From NCBI RefSeq assembly GCF_963576545.1, contig NC_083639.1, positions 13,612,618 through 13,676,617 on the forward strand: a DNA stretch of 64,000 nt. The letters run 5' to 3'. The notes under the pieces were generated by a model. It ran no database searches. It was not told where the DNA came from and saw only the letters and a program-made list of their open reading frames with translations. The stretch is from Limanda limanda (lineage: Eukaryota; Chordata; Actinopteri; Pleuronectiformes; Pleuronectidae). The translations under genes and the position numbers were made by a program. Positions 46,441 through 57,908 of this stretch are shown in pieces (the stretch's first letter is position 1; every line of letters begins with the position of its first letter).

Positions 46441-47343
46441 TCTATATTATTGATAGCAGTTATTAGTAAATGTTAATTAGAAATAGATCAACAATGTTCC
46501 TGTGAGTGAAATCCCACGTCAGAGTCTTTGTATTTGTGGAGACGACTGTGATTTGCATGCCAGCCTCTCTAGTGGTTAATAATGCATGTAGCCCGGCTCC
46601 AGACACTTCTGGCAGTAAAGCAAGAAGCAGTTTTAAATTCCTGCCATTTCTCTCCTACATGAGACTTCCCCTGGAACCTTCTATTTGTGTGATACATCAA
46701 TGAATCAATAATAGACTGAATGATATCCTCATTGAACAGTGGCAGCAGTAAAGATAAATCCCTGATTAAACAACTCTCAGACAAATAAACGCACCAAAGG
46801 ACTCACCCATACAGACATACGCACAAAAACACACACAAGCGTCTGAGTCGAAGATGATGCTCTGAAGTCAGACTGTATTATTCGCATACCCACAGACATA
46901 AACGCACATATTTAATTTCAATAAAATGTAAAGAAAGGTGAGCTTTCATGAGCCTCAATGTTAATTTAAAGCAGGTACATTATCATCCCCTCACCTCTTC
47001 ATGCTCATGCACGTGGGCAGCAGAGATACATTTGTTTCTCACTCTTAAAAGCAGTTTGATGAAATGACATGTGGTCCCTCACTGCTCCCTCTTCCCATCT
47101 GTTAGTGGAGGCCCAGATTATGCTCATATTTTTATATGCACGGGGTGTTGTATGCATGTGTGTATGTGTGTGTTTAATGTGTATGAGTGTGGCTTTGGCC
47201 GGTGGTAGAAGATGAAGGTTCCTTTCATTTTTTATGCCCCTGACTTCTTTACCACGTGCTATAACTACAGCCCTGGAGAGAGAGACAGACGGAGCATAGA
47301 AGAAGACAGGTGTCTCTTCCTCCAGTGCCTGCTTCTATGTCCC

Positions 47344-47344
<1 letters not shown>

Positions 47345-47414
<70 letters not shown>
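47345..47414. repeat. (TG)n microsatellite
   Basis: About 35 uninterrupted TG units followed by imperfect GAGTG repeats. Confidence 0.97.
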
Positions 47415-47416
<2 letters not shown>

Positions 47417-47867
47417 AGTGAGTGAGTGTGTGCATGTGTATTAGCTGAAGGCATTGCATCTCTCTCTTGAGCCAGGACCTGCAGAGTTAGCGTGCAGCGT
47501 TCACAGTCGGCCTGCGTTTTTACCAGCAGTCTCCATTTACACCGTCTGCCACTCGACTGTCCTTGGATGAAACATAAATGGATCCTCTTGTTTATGACAG
47601 GTACAACTGATGGCAGCGTCCTGCAAGATTAATGTAAAGTCTTAATATTCAGACTTCTAAGAACACGTCATAAAAGAGAAGGTTCAATATGGAATATAAA
47701 CACAAATATGCTAAACCATACAAGCAGCCTCACGTGATTGAGTAGAACATTGATTGGTCTATTTTTTGCAGCGTATGTGTGACAAACCAATAAGCTGTAT
47801 GTAGTTTATCTTGTTCTACAGCAGACTCTGTCTTTTATTATGTTCCATAAACAACTCGAATGGCACC

Positions 47868-48180
47868 GCGTCCATACCTCTGCCAGTGTCCAACAGTCCC
47901 CTCATGAAACCACATTCATCAGGAGCCATAAATTCATCTCTGATAAATCAATGAAATGTTGAAAAACACCATGAAAAGATTCCTGGATCCTCCCCAAGTA
48001 AGCTGCACTAAATTTAATGAGTTCTTCCGTGGGTCAGGTCAAACCCCTCCACAAAATGTCATGAAAATTGGTTCATTTGTGTTTGTGTTGTCTCGCTAAT
48101 TAACGAATAAACAATCCAATCAACATGCAAAAGGAATCGGGTGAAAACATTAACGTCTTGGCCGAGGTAATAAGAGCTGA
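47868..48180 (+). repeat. Teleost dispersed repeat ('cctctgccaagg' family), copy 2
   Basis: Contains catacctctgccagtgtcca, acagtcccctcatgaaacca, aagctgcactaaatttaatg, ccctccacaaaatgtcatga and aaattggttcatttgtgttt, in the same order as the 51955-52375 copy. The tail ggccgaggtaata corresponds to the 'cctaggcagaggtaa' tail of copy 1. Confidence 0.7.
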
Positions 48181-49580
48181 AGAAGGTTTATCGATTTGAG
48201 GTGAGACTGAGTTTACAAGACAAGAGACTAGTGTGTCAGGATGAATTTATTTTAACGGAGTGGTCCATGTCTAATTAATTTGGACAACCAATATACTTGT
48301 ACCCTTTCAGTTCTCGGAAATAAAAGCAACCAATTTCGAAACCAATTTCATTGTCATCAACCAGTTTCCTTTGGAGGTTCTTCAACTTCTTCATCCATTA
48401 ATGACACAGGCAAAGAACAATGTGACTTTGACGAGATGCAGGAAAAGTGTGCAGGCTCTGTAAGAGTTTTAAATTGTGCTATCTTATATTTAACATATAT
48501 TTTAATTCCATTTCTGTGAAAAGAGAAATACATTTGAAGGACTAATTATTATTGTTAGTAGTTAACTTAACACCATTCCACTGTGAATCATTGACCTTGG
48601 TATGTTAAAGTATGTCAGGTTGGTGTAGGCGAGGGAATGAAGTGAATTGTAATCTGACTATGCTCAGTAACATCTACAGGGAAAATTAATGTAATATTCT
48701 ACAAGCAACTCATTTAAACTTCATAATCAAAATAATTTCTTATTCAGAATAAGGTCAATAGTTGTTGAAGTCATAAATGTACAAAAAACTGTATCAGAAA
48801 ATGTACTATGTATTTGAAATTAGTTTTAAGCAAAATGATTTACAAAATATCAAAATAATATATTAATGTGTTGGAGACTGTGATTTGTGCTAGTTTGAGA
48901 ATATTGAAGTAATTTAGTTGATTAATCTCTGGAGGAATGAGAGTAATTATTTTAAACATTAAGACAAAGCAAAACTAAGTAAAACAAATATTACACGTTC
49001 AGCTCACACCTCTCTGCTAATATTATCCATCAGGAAGCTGAAAAGTGGTTTGAAATACAACAGCTGATTAAGAGCGGAGTCAGAAATGATTGAGGGCAAA
49101 TTTGACATCAGGTTAAAGCAATTATATTCAAAGAGATCCTGCCTCGAGGAAACCTCTGGTGATTCCATTCAAACATGCAGGGAACAGAAGGAAATGAAAC
49201 AGAGGTTGTGAAAAACTCTCTCAAAATGTTCCCTGATCTTGCTCTTTAAACATTTTATAAAAAACCTGCCTGAAGCAAAACTAAACCACCTGCAAAGGGA
49301 CCATAAAGATATGGCCATGAAAGAAAAGTTAATCCATGCAGAAAATCTAACTTTCTGCTCAGCTATTAATACAGTACCTTTCAGTTTGAGAATAATTTAC
49401 TCATATGATTAAAATTGTGACACAAAAATAATTTGTCTTATGTATTTTTTTATGTGTTAATTATTCGAATCAATAAAGAAGTAAGTATCAGTTTGCGTAT
49501 GAAATATATAGGTTAGTCAGTAATCTGGGGGAGGAGGAAAAACCTATTTTGTATTTGCATTTCTCTTGATTTTTCTTTCT

Positions 49581-49583
<3 letters not shown>
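48181..49583. other. Non-coding stretch, no gene seen
   Basis: AT-rich apparently single-copy DNA. The 79-residue frame at 48280-48519 has no recognisable feature. Confidence 0.45.
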
Positions 49584-49629
<46 letters not shown>

Positions 49630-49650
49630 TGTGGGTGTGTGTGTGTGTGT
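49584..49650. repeat. (TG)n microsatellite, interrupted
   Basis: About 33 TG units with TTTG and GGG interruptions at about 49626-49635. Confidence 0.95.
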
Positions 49651-50599
49651 CTTTCTTCCCTGTTTTGTATATATAATTATAGTCCAAATGCATTGGCATG
49701 ACAAAGAAATAAAATCTACATATATAATATGAATATATTTGAATTGCATTTCCTAATGGAATTATTTATTCGTAGTTATTAGTATTATAATAGTTAGCAG
49801 ACTAATGGAACTGACTCAGTATCGCTCAAATCATTATGATATATTACAGCAGTATGAACAGAAACTTGGCTTCTACTCAAATACTTTCATTTTCAACTTA
49901 TGGTTGTGTCTGACTTCTTAGCGCTAAGAACGTGCGCAAAAACATTCTCTGTATTCTTCACCCCCTCACTCAGAGCATGGAGGGAGGGGAAACAGACATG
50001 AGTCCTGAAACAGCGTCTGACCTGCTGAGAGCAGTTCAATGCAATCATTGACGTGTTGTTGAGGACACAAATGTGTATGTGTTCGATTTGAAGAACTCTT
50101 TAATTTGACCTAAGTAGGAAAAAAATGTGATTGTGATTGGTAAAAACTGGGGGGAAAAGGCTGGAAGAGAGGTGCAATACACAGTGCAGGAGATGTCAAC
50201 TTGGAAACACTGACACCAGTGTAGATGTCCTGGAAACAAAAGCATGTGATTGCCGCAGCAGAGTTTAAACATTGTGTTCTGCCTCCTGCTGCTCTACCAT
50301 GTGCCACCCTTCACCTGAATGTTTCACAAATGCTCCTGGTTTTTGCGAACATGTCTGACTCAGACAATCTCTACAGTTTTCCTCTAGATGCAAAATGCTG
50401 AAGACAAAGGAAGGTGACGTACTGGCTCCATATTCTTCAGTAAATGCTGATGACATTTTCTGTTACATCTGTCAATCATCACGTCATCGACTCTTTTTAA
50501 AGTTACCTCAGCAGATCAGTTGCAAAGTAATATCACCAATATGTCAGTATCTCAAAATCAAAGGGACTCCAAATGATGAACACAATGATGCACTCACAC

Positions 50600-50604
50600 C
50601 TCTC

Positions 50605-50671
<67 letters not shown>
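50600..50671. repeat. (CT)n then (CA)n compound microsatellite
   Basis: About 60 bp of CT with one CCC interruption, then six CA units. Confidence 0.97.
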
Positions 50672-51954
50672 TAATTATAACAAGCTGAGAGGGGATGAGC
50701 GTGTCATTCTCTCCAAAAGCGTTGTCACACTGCCTCACTTGTGGGATCCATCCTCAGTCACAATCCCATCTGCTCCCTGAATACTATAAATTGCATAATT
50801 GGAGGAGTCCATCCTCTCAATGAAGGGTTTCTAAAGGAGCAGGCTGTCTGTTGGCCTTTTCACCAGCTTTTTCCTCCTCTTCAGCTCGATATAGTTTCTA
50901 CAACATCTATATAACTGTGTGCACACTTCACACTGTGCACTTAGAGCCTTGGAACCATCCAGGTTGGCTTGATAACACACCTTTACACACAGTGACCTTT
51001 AGGTGAGGCAGTAATTGGATTTCATGGTCGAGAACTGACAACAAGGGATTTGACTTCGAGCCCATTACTGTGGTTCTCATCCCTCCATTTCTGAATAACT
51101 AACTAGGTGGCATTAAAACACACTTGTGTTATTACAAAAATTAAAATATTTATTGGACAAGGAAGGTGGCCATCACTTTAGCAACTAGAGTAAGATAAAG
51201 AAAGTCTAGGGAAGAGACAAGTCATCCTCATGAGAAACTTCTGATGTATAATACAGGTTTGTAGTGGTCATATACTGTTGAAGCTGTGGGCGTATAAATA
51301 AAGCGTTCTTCCTGCTCTCTGTCATTAGCAACATTTATGAGATTTTTTCCCGCGGCGGTCGTCATGTTGATTGGCTTCCTCTGTTCATATAGCATTCTGG
51401 GAATAATGTCTACCTCTTTGTTTTTAGAGGGGTCCTGAATACACTACGATTGAAGGGGTGTTTGAAGGGATTGATGGCCGCTTCCCCTAGATCACAAAGA
51501 GAAATGGAATAACACTACCCCTTCACTGCACGCACAAAACAAAGGGGCAGTGCCAAGTGGTAGGACTAAGGGGGGAATTGGGACAGGCCCTTGAGCTCGC
51601 TCGTGATCTCTGAAAGTCCACAGAGGAAAAAAAGATTTAGGCTATAGGATTATGTCGGCTCATGTGATCCCCCCAGTTTATGAATATATACTGCGTCATC
51701 AAAATTAAAGCTTTTATCCAATTATAATCTGCACTTTTCTTGTATCTGTGCTAAATAGAAAAAAGGAAACTAGAATAGAACTCAGTAGAGATCATAACTC
51801 CACGTAGGGCCCTCCCTACCTCTCAATACAAACAATTCGGTATCTGCCCATTTGCCGGCCATCACAACAAAATGTTTTACCGCACAGTGCCTGAAAAAAG
51901 GTCTAACCCTCCTATGAAAACAAACAAATCACTCATGAATGTCCGGTATTCATC
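50672..51954. other. Non-coding stretch with a possible MITE remnant
   Basis: Bases 51420-51595 (gggtcctgaatacactacg, gaaggggtgtttgaaggg, ggactaaggggggaattggg, acaggcccttg) resemble one side of a fish MITE that I remember with gggcctgtcccaattc ends. The partner end is not found, so this is tentative. No gene is visible. Confidence 0.35.
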
Positions 51955-52375
51955 CTACAGTGGATATCCCCTCTGTAGTTTTTGTGTAATCCTGCTGACG
52001 AACAGAATCATGGCGCATACCTCTGCCAAAGGCCAACAGTCCCCTCGAATTCAATCAAGCTGCACCACATTTCTCACACCCATAGATATCAGCTACCTAA
52101 AAATGCCTGATTATTTTCATGAATGTCCGGGAAATATTTCCTGGTAAAATTGTGAAAATATCGAGAATGCCCCATCTCGCAATGTTTAAAAAAAGTGATA
52201 AAAAATGTCTGGCTCTGCCCCCTGATCCAGATCCATACCAAAAGTAATCAGTTCTCCCTGATCCATAACCCATCCTTCCACAAAGTTTCTTTGAAATCAG
52301 TTCAGCTGTTTTTGTGTTATCTTGTTTACAAACACACACAAAAAAAACAACCTGCAAACCTCCTCTCAGTGGTAT
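51955..52375 (+). repeat. Teleost dispersed repeat ('cctctgccaagg' family), copy 3
   Basis: This is the best-preserved copy: tttgtgtaatcctgctgacg, catacctctgccaaaggcca, acagtcccctcgaattcaat, caagctgcaccacatttctc, catagatatcagctacc, ttccacaaagtttctttgaa and ttttgtgttatcttgtttac. It ends in an A-rich acacacacaaaaaaaacaa tract. Short open frames inside it are not genes. Confidence 0.75.
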
Positions 52376-53520
52376 AACAAATTAATTAACAGATTAACCC
52401 TCATTCATTGACGGAATCAATTTAGCTGTAAAATAGGAAACATATCATCCAAAGTAACTGTTTCTCAATTGAGGCCAATCTCCAGCTGGACTTTAGAGTC
52501 CATGCATCCATCAGTGAGAGGGATTTTCCACAGCCAGGGAACAGACATTTATAATGCATTCCTTAAATGAAGAGCCCCATCAGCAGATCCCTCCAGTCCG
52601 ATGCCTCAATCTGCTTGCCAATCTCATTTTTAATTTATCTTGCTCTTCCCCAACACATGTGGTGCCGTGAAGTGCAATTTGACATTAGTCCTTCAAAGTT
52701 GCAGTGGGCGACGAAGCGAGAAAAGAGCGGATTGGCAAGGGTCCCATTCCCGAGTCAATCCCCAAAACTCCATGAAGTGCTTTTCATTTGTCTTCTGTTC
52801 AAGTTCATCTGAGCTTTATGAACGAGCTTTAAAACGTGTGAGGATTTGCTCCGCCGGGAAGTGTGAGGAATCCTAATGGCTTCTTGATGTAGCCTCAGCT
52901 CTACATGGAAGAGACGAAGGAGAATCAGCTTTAGCCGTTACCTTTCGCTATTTGTATCTGATACATTAAGAGTTACCGCTTAATATAAAACCTCCTCTGT
53001 TTTACTCTGTGTATATTGATATTAGCAACTAACAGGGGAAGGTGGATTGTGTTTTTGTTTGTTATTTAACTTCTTCTGAATAAAACTTCGAAGCCAATAA
53101 GAGATGACCTTTAACACTGCTAAGAGGTTTGTGTTTGTGTGGGCACGCCTGTGTATGTGTGTATAATTTCACTTGACTTTTAATTGTAAAGGTCGCAGCA
53201 CTTTTGAGTTTTTTTTTTTGGTGATACTGAACCAAAAATCATAACTATGACTACAGTGGTGAAACTGTTTTCTTTCAATTTGACAAGGGTTGTGGATGTT
53301 CAGTGAAAAGTGATGCGTCTCTCGGCCGTTCTGATGGTAGTTGAGGAACTTGACATGTTGAGTGTTGATCGTGTTATTAAAACCAACCAGAGGGACAACG
53401 TAACATTTTGCAGTGTGACCAAAATAAACTCATTCAAATTATACTAATTTTGTACAAAAAATGCCATTGACTCAAAAATGATTACACTTATTGTGGTACG
53501 ATACACTTAATACCATTTAA
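52376..53520. other. Non-coding stretch, no gene seen
   Basis: No domain or family recognised in short frames at 52567-52876. Confidence 0.45.
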
Positions 53521-53960
53521 ATCTCTTTATTACCTCGATGTACGACAACTTTATTGTCAATTCTGCCACATGCACAGAGCATGGGAGGGATTGAAATGCC
53601 GGTTCATGCCTGATCCCCAGTGTAAACATGCGAGTGGACAGAACATATAAGTACGCAACATATCAAGTCCTCAAAAATTGCAGTACATAGTATAACATGT
53701 ATGTAGTCAAAAGGCACACGATGGAAAGGATGAGTAGTGCAAACCGGAAAAGTGCAAAAATAGATTAGAAAGTGCAAATATACTAAAGTAATGGAATGTA
53801 CATCGACAGGATGCAGGAAAATAGAAGCAGCTGTAGTATGATGAGCAATATTTACAGAAAAAAATGGTGCAGTGATTGCTTCTGAATAGCAGCTCAGAAT
53901 TTTTTGCATCCAAATGTTTAGACAGTAAAGATTACTTGAGCAAACAGACTGAATAAGAGT
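53521..53960 (-). repeat. Probable LINE 3'-UTR-type dispersed repeat
   Basis: The plus strand carries acaactttattgtcaattctg, ccacatgcacagagcatgg and gatccccagtgtaaacatg. Repeated agtgcaaa motifs follow at 53735-53785. On the minus strand this ends in gacaataaagttgt, an AATAAA-containing terminus. I know this layout from 3' ends of fish non-LTR elements. The 140-residue minus frame at 53604-54026 shows no protein-family similarity and is probably part of this repeat. Confidence 0.55.
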
Positions 53961-54139
53961 GAATAAGATAAAGATACCAGGACACTCTTTAAACTCTGTC
54001 ATAATGTTTTCAGCCTTTTGAAACACAATTCTGAATGTTCAGGCTTGCCCTCACATAGAAGAGATCTTTTATCTTTCATCACTTAAACTGGGAAATGGTC
54101 TGCACTTAAACAACACTCTCATTTACCGATAAACACACA

Positions 54140-54260
54140 GGCAGATGGTGGCAGAGCTGCCTGGGCTGCACATTGGGTTCAGCTTCTTGCTCAACGAGAC
54201 TTTGAAAACCGAAACCTTGCGATTAATGAATGACTCACTGTGCCACCTGAGCTACAGTCA
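54140..54260 (-). repeat. tRNA-like SINE head, copy 1 (decayed)
   Basis: Read on the minus strand it opens tgtagctcaggtggcaca (A-box-like). The B-box-like ggtttcggtttt follows about 40 bases later, and the segment runs into gttgagcaagaagctgaacc. The order matches the copy at 56336-56479. Neither box is fully canonical, and no cloverleaf can be drawn. Confidence 0.55.
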
Positions 54261-55150
54261 CCCACATCTTGATTTGATTCAGTTCAGTTTGTTGCAACCA
54301 GTGTTGACGTCTTTCTATCTCTTCAGTGGCTCGATGAAAAATGACTGTTAATGCCGCAACTCAGGAGCAAAGGCAGAGGAGCCATGGTGTTCCACCACGG
54401 TTTAAATGGGAGAATCTCTTGTTTCTTACCAGCTGTCAACACTGGCTTTATGGAAACATGACCATAAAATATAGCCAACATTACTTCAGCCAGGAATTTA
54501 AGACTTGCTGATTGAAATGTTCAGAGCAATCTTTCTAACGTAATCACGTTTGATTTAGCTCTTTGCTCAGCTCTTTGGTTTGCAGCAGTGATAAACAGAA
54601 AATGATCTTTCACCTGAGTTTTAATGTTTCTCTCTTAAAAAGGTATTATTGTGAAATAGTGCTTCAGACTGTGTCGTACTGGTATTCATTTGAGTACACA
54701 AGACTACTTTTACACAAAGAAAGAGTCATATTTGTGGCCATATTCAAGTCAATGCCTGTGTAAAAACATTGTGCTGCAGTAGCGGCTCTTCTGCAGAACA
54801 TATTTCCGGAATTAAAAAGTGATGTTGGGCTTGAAACGGTCGGTGACCACTGTACTATATGTTGGGACATGGTTTTTGTACAAAAAGGCAGGTCTCTCTT
54901 TCAGGCCTGTATTCGAAGTAAAAACCTGAAAGCACATGTCCTTTGTCCTGACAAGCCGCATGGGCTGGAGAATACTCAATCTCCCAGAGTGCAATGTGTT
55001 CTCTTTGTCCTGAGAAGGTCAAATAACTCCGTCTCCCAGGAGGCAACATGTCCCCTTTGTTTCAGCATCTTCGCACATAGGTGCGAATTTCTACCAGGAT
55101 CAGCTGCCAATTGGTCAAATCTGGCCACATGACCTGGAGGCCACTGGGCC

Positions 55151-55160
55151 TATATAATAG
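55151..55160 (+). promoter_or_regulatory. TATA box
   Basis: The sequence tatataatag sits in a GC-richer context (gggcc on the left, gcaggcc on the right). Transcription would start near 55180-55190, upstream of the splice donor at 55434/55435. Confidence 0.5.
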
Positions 55161-55798
55161 CAGGCCTCCCCCAAAGTCTTTCTCTTTCTCCAATCCCTCG
55201 GAGGGCCGAAGGCTGCTCCAGCAGCGCTCTTCTCCACCGACCACCACTGAGGACAGCAGGCCGCTGGCCTTTCCTCCTGCATCGGCGAGTGGAGGAACCG
55301 GATTCCTCCAGCTCAAATATTATTTTTCCAACAACTGGAGGTCAAAGGTCGAGCTTCCAGCTCATCTTCTCAAGAAAACCTCCACGCATCTCAAGCTTCT
55401 TCTAAACTCCTTGCAGCGACTCGGTGTCCTGCAGGTAAGAACTACAGATTCAATAAGCAACTGAACTGCACAGATCAACAGAACCGCGGAAGCAGAGACC
55501 ACACGAACCAGAGACTTTCAAAAGCCAGAACTGCTAACCGAACTGCACAGCAACTTTCTCCCTGTCCTTGGACTGGTAACCTAATCTGGGCTTAATAATT
55601 TTACTAGGCTAAGCAAGACTGTTTAATTGATTCTGTGTGGTGTTTATAAGTTTGATATATGTGGTGATATTGTGTTACAAGTTAAATCAAGGTTAATGTG
55701 AGTTGGGCTCTACAAAGACCCTGCCATTTTCTGATTAGCATTCTCACAGACCCCGCATATCTCTTCACCTACTTAGCTACGTCCCCCGACCAGAAGGA

Positions 55799-55810
55799 GG
55801 GGGGGGGGGG
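55799..55810 (+). repeat. Poly-G tract (12 G)
   Basis: Homopolymer after cagaagga inside the LTR-like unit. Confidence 0.9.
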
Positions 55811-55881
55811 CCTGCTAGCTTAGAGATCTTAAAAGATCACAGGACGGTGTGACTCTCTTTGTTAGCCACCAGAGAGACCCT

Positions 55882-55908
55882 CACACACACACACACACAC
55901 ACACACAT
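55882..55908. repeat. (CA)n microsatellite
   Basis: About 13 CA units, upstream of the aataaa signal in the LTR-like unit. Confidence 0.95.
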
Positions 55909-56335
55909 CTTTATTAGTTAGTATATTGTTTAGTAATTGGTGTTTTATACTTATGTTTATAATAAATGCTTTCTTTTAACCTTGTCCTGTCATTAATGTT
56001 GCATAAGTGAAGTTTGCCAACCTCTACACTGTCAAGAACTCGATAAACCTTAACTGTTCATTATATAATCTTTAATAGTAAATATTAAGATTTCTAATTG
56101 AACTAGATCTAAATGAGACTGATCTTAATCAATAAATTGGCTATCTTTTCCCTTCTATGAAGGGTGGTGCCCCGCGAGAACTTAGTCAAACTAAAGTTAT
56201 GATTTAATATTAATATGTTAAATATGAATGTTTTATTTTCTATTTTTGATAACCAAATTTATTGAACGCCTAAAGGCACACTAGCTTATGGTATAACTCC
56301 TAACCATTATTGCACAACATATACTATTCTGTTGC

Positions 56336-56479
56336 ACACCATTCACACACTGCAGACTCCGACTTCGCTGTCAGACAGTTTTGGGGGTTAAGTATCTTGC
56401 CCAAGAACAACCAGGGGATTAAACCATCATTCTTCTGGTTAGTGGACGACCCACTCTATCTCTTGAGCCACAGCTGCCA
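56336..56479 (-). repeat. tRNA-like SINE head, copy 2
   Basis: On the minus strand it reads ggctcaagagatagagtggg (A-box-like), then gtcgtccactaaccagaag and a B-box-like ggtttaatccc, then ttgggcaagatacttaac. This is a well-known percomorph dispersed sequence. Spacing of the A and B boxes is that of a tRNA-derived SINE. It is decayed and not a functional tRNA gene. Confidence 0.65.
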
Positions 56480-57633
56480 TTAGTGATGGTCAGGTTCTCA
56501 GCCCACCTTCCAGTGCGTTCATAGAAGTTACAAACCTGGTTTTATATCCAAGAAGCAGCTTCCGGTTTTAACAGCAACTATTGAGGCCAAGACTCCTTGT
56601 CTTCATTTTGCTCTGTTTAAAACCTGACTGGTTTATTTTATCACAGAAGCCGAATGTTTCTCCACAAATGACACAAACTTTTTTCTGTGGTTGTTTTGGG
56701 TCCAGGAAACATTTTGGCTCATTTCAATTAAAAGCTATCTGCAGATGAATGCAGATAAATGAAAAAGCTGATAATACATTCCATCCTTTTTGCTCTCCAC
56801 AAGGACTGTTTACATGTGAGTAACCAAAACATGCTCAAACATGATTGGTCAAACTAGAAACAGAAACCAGAAGAAACCAAAATCTAGTCCCTCGCCTACA
56901 AATTGTGTGCATTCACATGTAAAATCTGTTTAGAGAGATTAGTTTTAGCATAACTTTATTCTTAAATTATGGGGTCCATTAAATAATTTGACCTTGAACT
57001 GAGCTTTTTCTCCTAAATCCTTGCTAATGGATCTGTTGCAAGATGATGAACTGTAGAAACAAAATAAGAAACACCCTTTATTTAAGCATATGTCATCTAC
57101 AATCATTCACAAAAATGTTTCTATGTGGATTCTGTGTGTTGCTTTTACAGTGAATACTTGTGTTGTTTGTGTGATACCATCAACTATTTCACAGATGAAC
57201 AACAGACGAAAGCTCAAAATATCAAAGAGAATGGCAAACAGGTTTCCCACTGTGAGTTGTGTGTGTGTGCGAAGCTTAAAACATGCTGAATGCAGCAGAA
57301 TTTAAATATTAATATCAAAGTTCTACCTGTCCACGCACTGTATATTTGACAACTTTTGGGACTGACGAACAAAGGCGCCTTCTCTCTCGATATTCGAGGA
57401 AAAAATAATCCATAATGCAAAACATGATTTCAAGTATGCAGTTTGATGTGTTGCCTCGGAGATTGCCCAAAAGATTTTAGATGGCACTTGCCAGAGTACG
57501 AGTCTTTTGTAGTCTGCGCTAGCTGGCTCAGACGGCGACAGTGGACACGGCAAATATAAAAGAGAGAGAATGTTTGACGGGTTTTAATCTACACCTATTA
57601 GGGACAACAAGAGATAAATGAAATATACTCAAG

Positions 57634-57850
57634 CATGCATCCATCCATTATCTATACCGTTTATCCTTTGAGGGTCGTGGGGTGAGCTGGAGCTTATCCC
57701 AGCCAACGTAAAGAGACAAACAACCATTCACACTCACATTCACATTCACACAAGTCTTCAATTAACCTCACCCCTATCTGCATGTCTTTGGGCTTTGGCA
57801 GAAAGACGGAGACAGGGAGTGTATGTAAACTCCACACACAAAGGCTGCAC
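57634..57850 (+). repeat. Common teleost dispersed repeat ('catccatccattatctataccg' type)
   Basis: Recognised by the ordered phrases catccatccattatctatac, cgtttatcctttgagggtcg, tggagcttatcccagccaac, caaccattcacactcacat, cccctatctgcatgtctttg and gtaaactccacacacaaagg. Several internal segments are deleted compared with the form I remember. Its class is uncertain to me, possibly a LINE 3' region. Confidence 0.75.
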
Positions 57851-57885
57851 TCACATAAATAAATAATTGTGCAGAGGTACACCCC

Positions 57886-57908
57886 ACACACACACACACA
57901 CACACACA
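57886..57908. repeat. (CA)n microsatellite
   Basis: About 11 CA units. Confidence 0.95.

Larger units (their letters stand above)
54822..56181 (+). mobile_element. LTR-like promoter unit of a retroelement (tentative)
   Basis: Two to three diverged direct repeats of about 60 bp (cacatgtcctttgtcctga, tgtgttctctttgtcctgag, catgtcccctttgtttcag) cover 54937-55062. They are followed by a strong TATA box (tatataatag, 55151-55160), a CT-rich initiator zone near 55180 and a consensus splice donor at 55434/55435 (ctgcag|gtaaga). An aataaa lies at 55961-55966, and a primer-binding-like tggtgccccgcgagaac at 56165-56181. This order (enhancer repeats, TATA, polyadenylation signal, PBS) suggests the U3-R-U5 of an LTR element. 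Clean TG...CA ends, a second LTR and gag/pol frames are all missing, so a gene promoter with first exon remains possible. Confidence 0.4.

Noticed and set aside
53604..54026. 140-aa minus-strand frame, hydrophobic and Cys-rich
   Set aside because: Lies inside a LINE-3'UTR-like repeat; hydrophobicity follows from T-rich sequence, and no family pattern is seen.
54140..56479. Possible tRNA genes at the two tRNA-like heads
   Set aside because: A- and B-box-like motifs are degenerate and no cloverleaf or anticodon arm can be formed; best explained as SINE heads.
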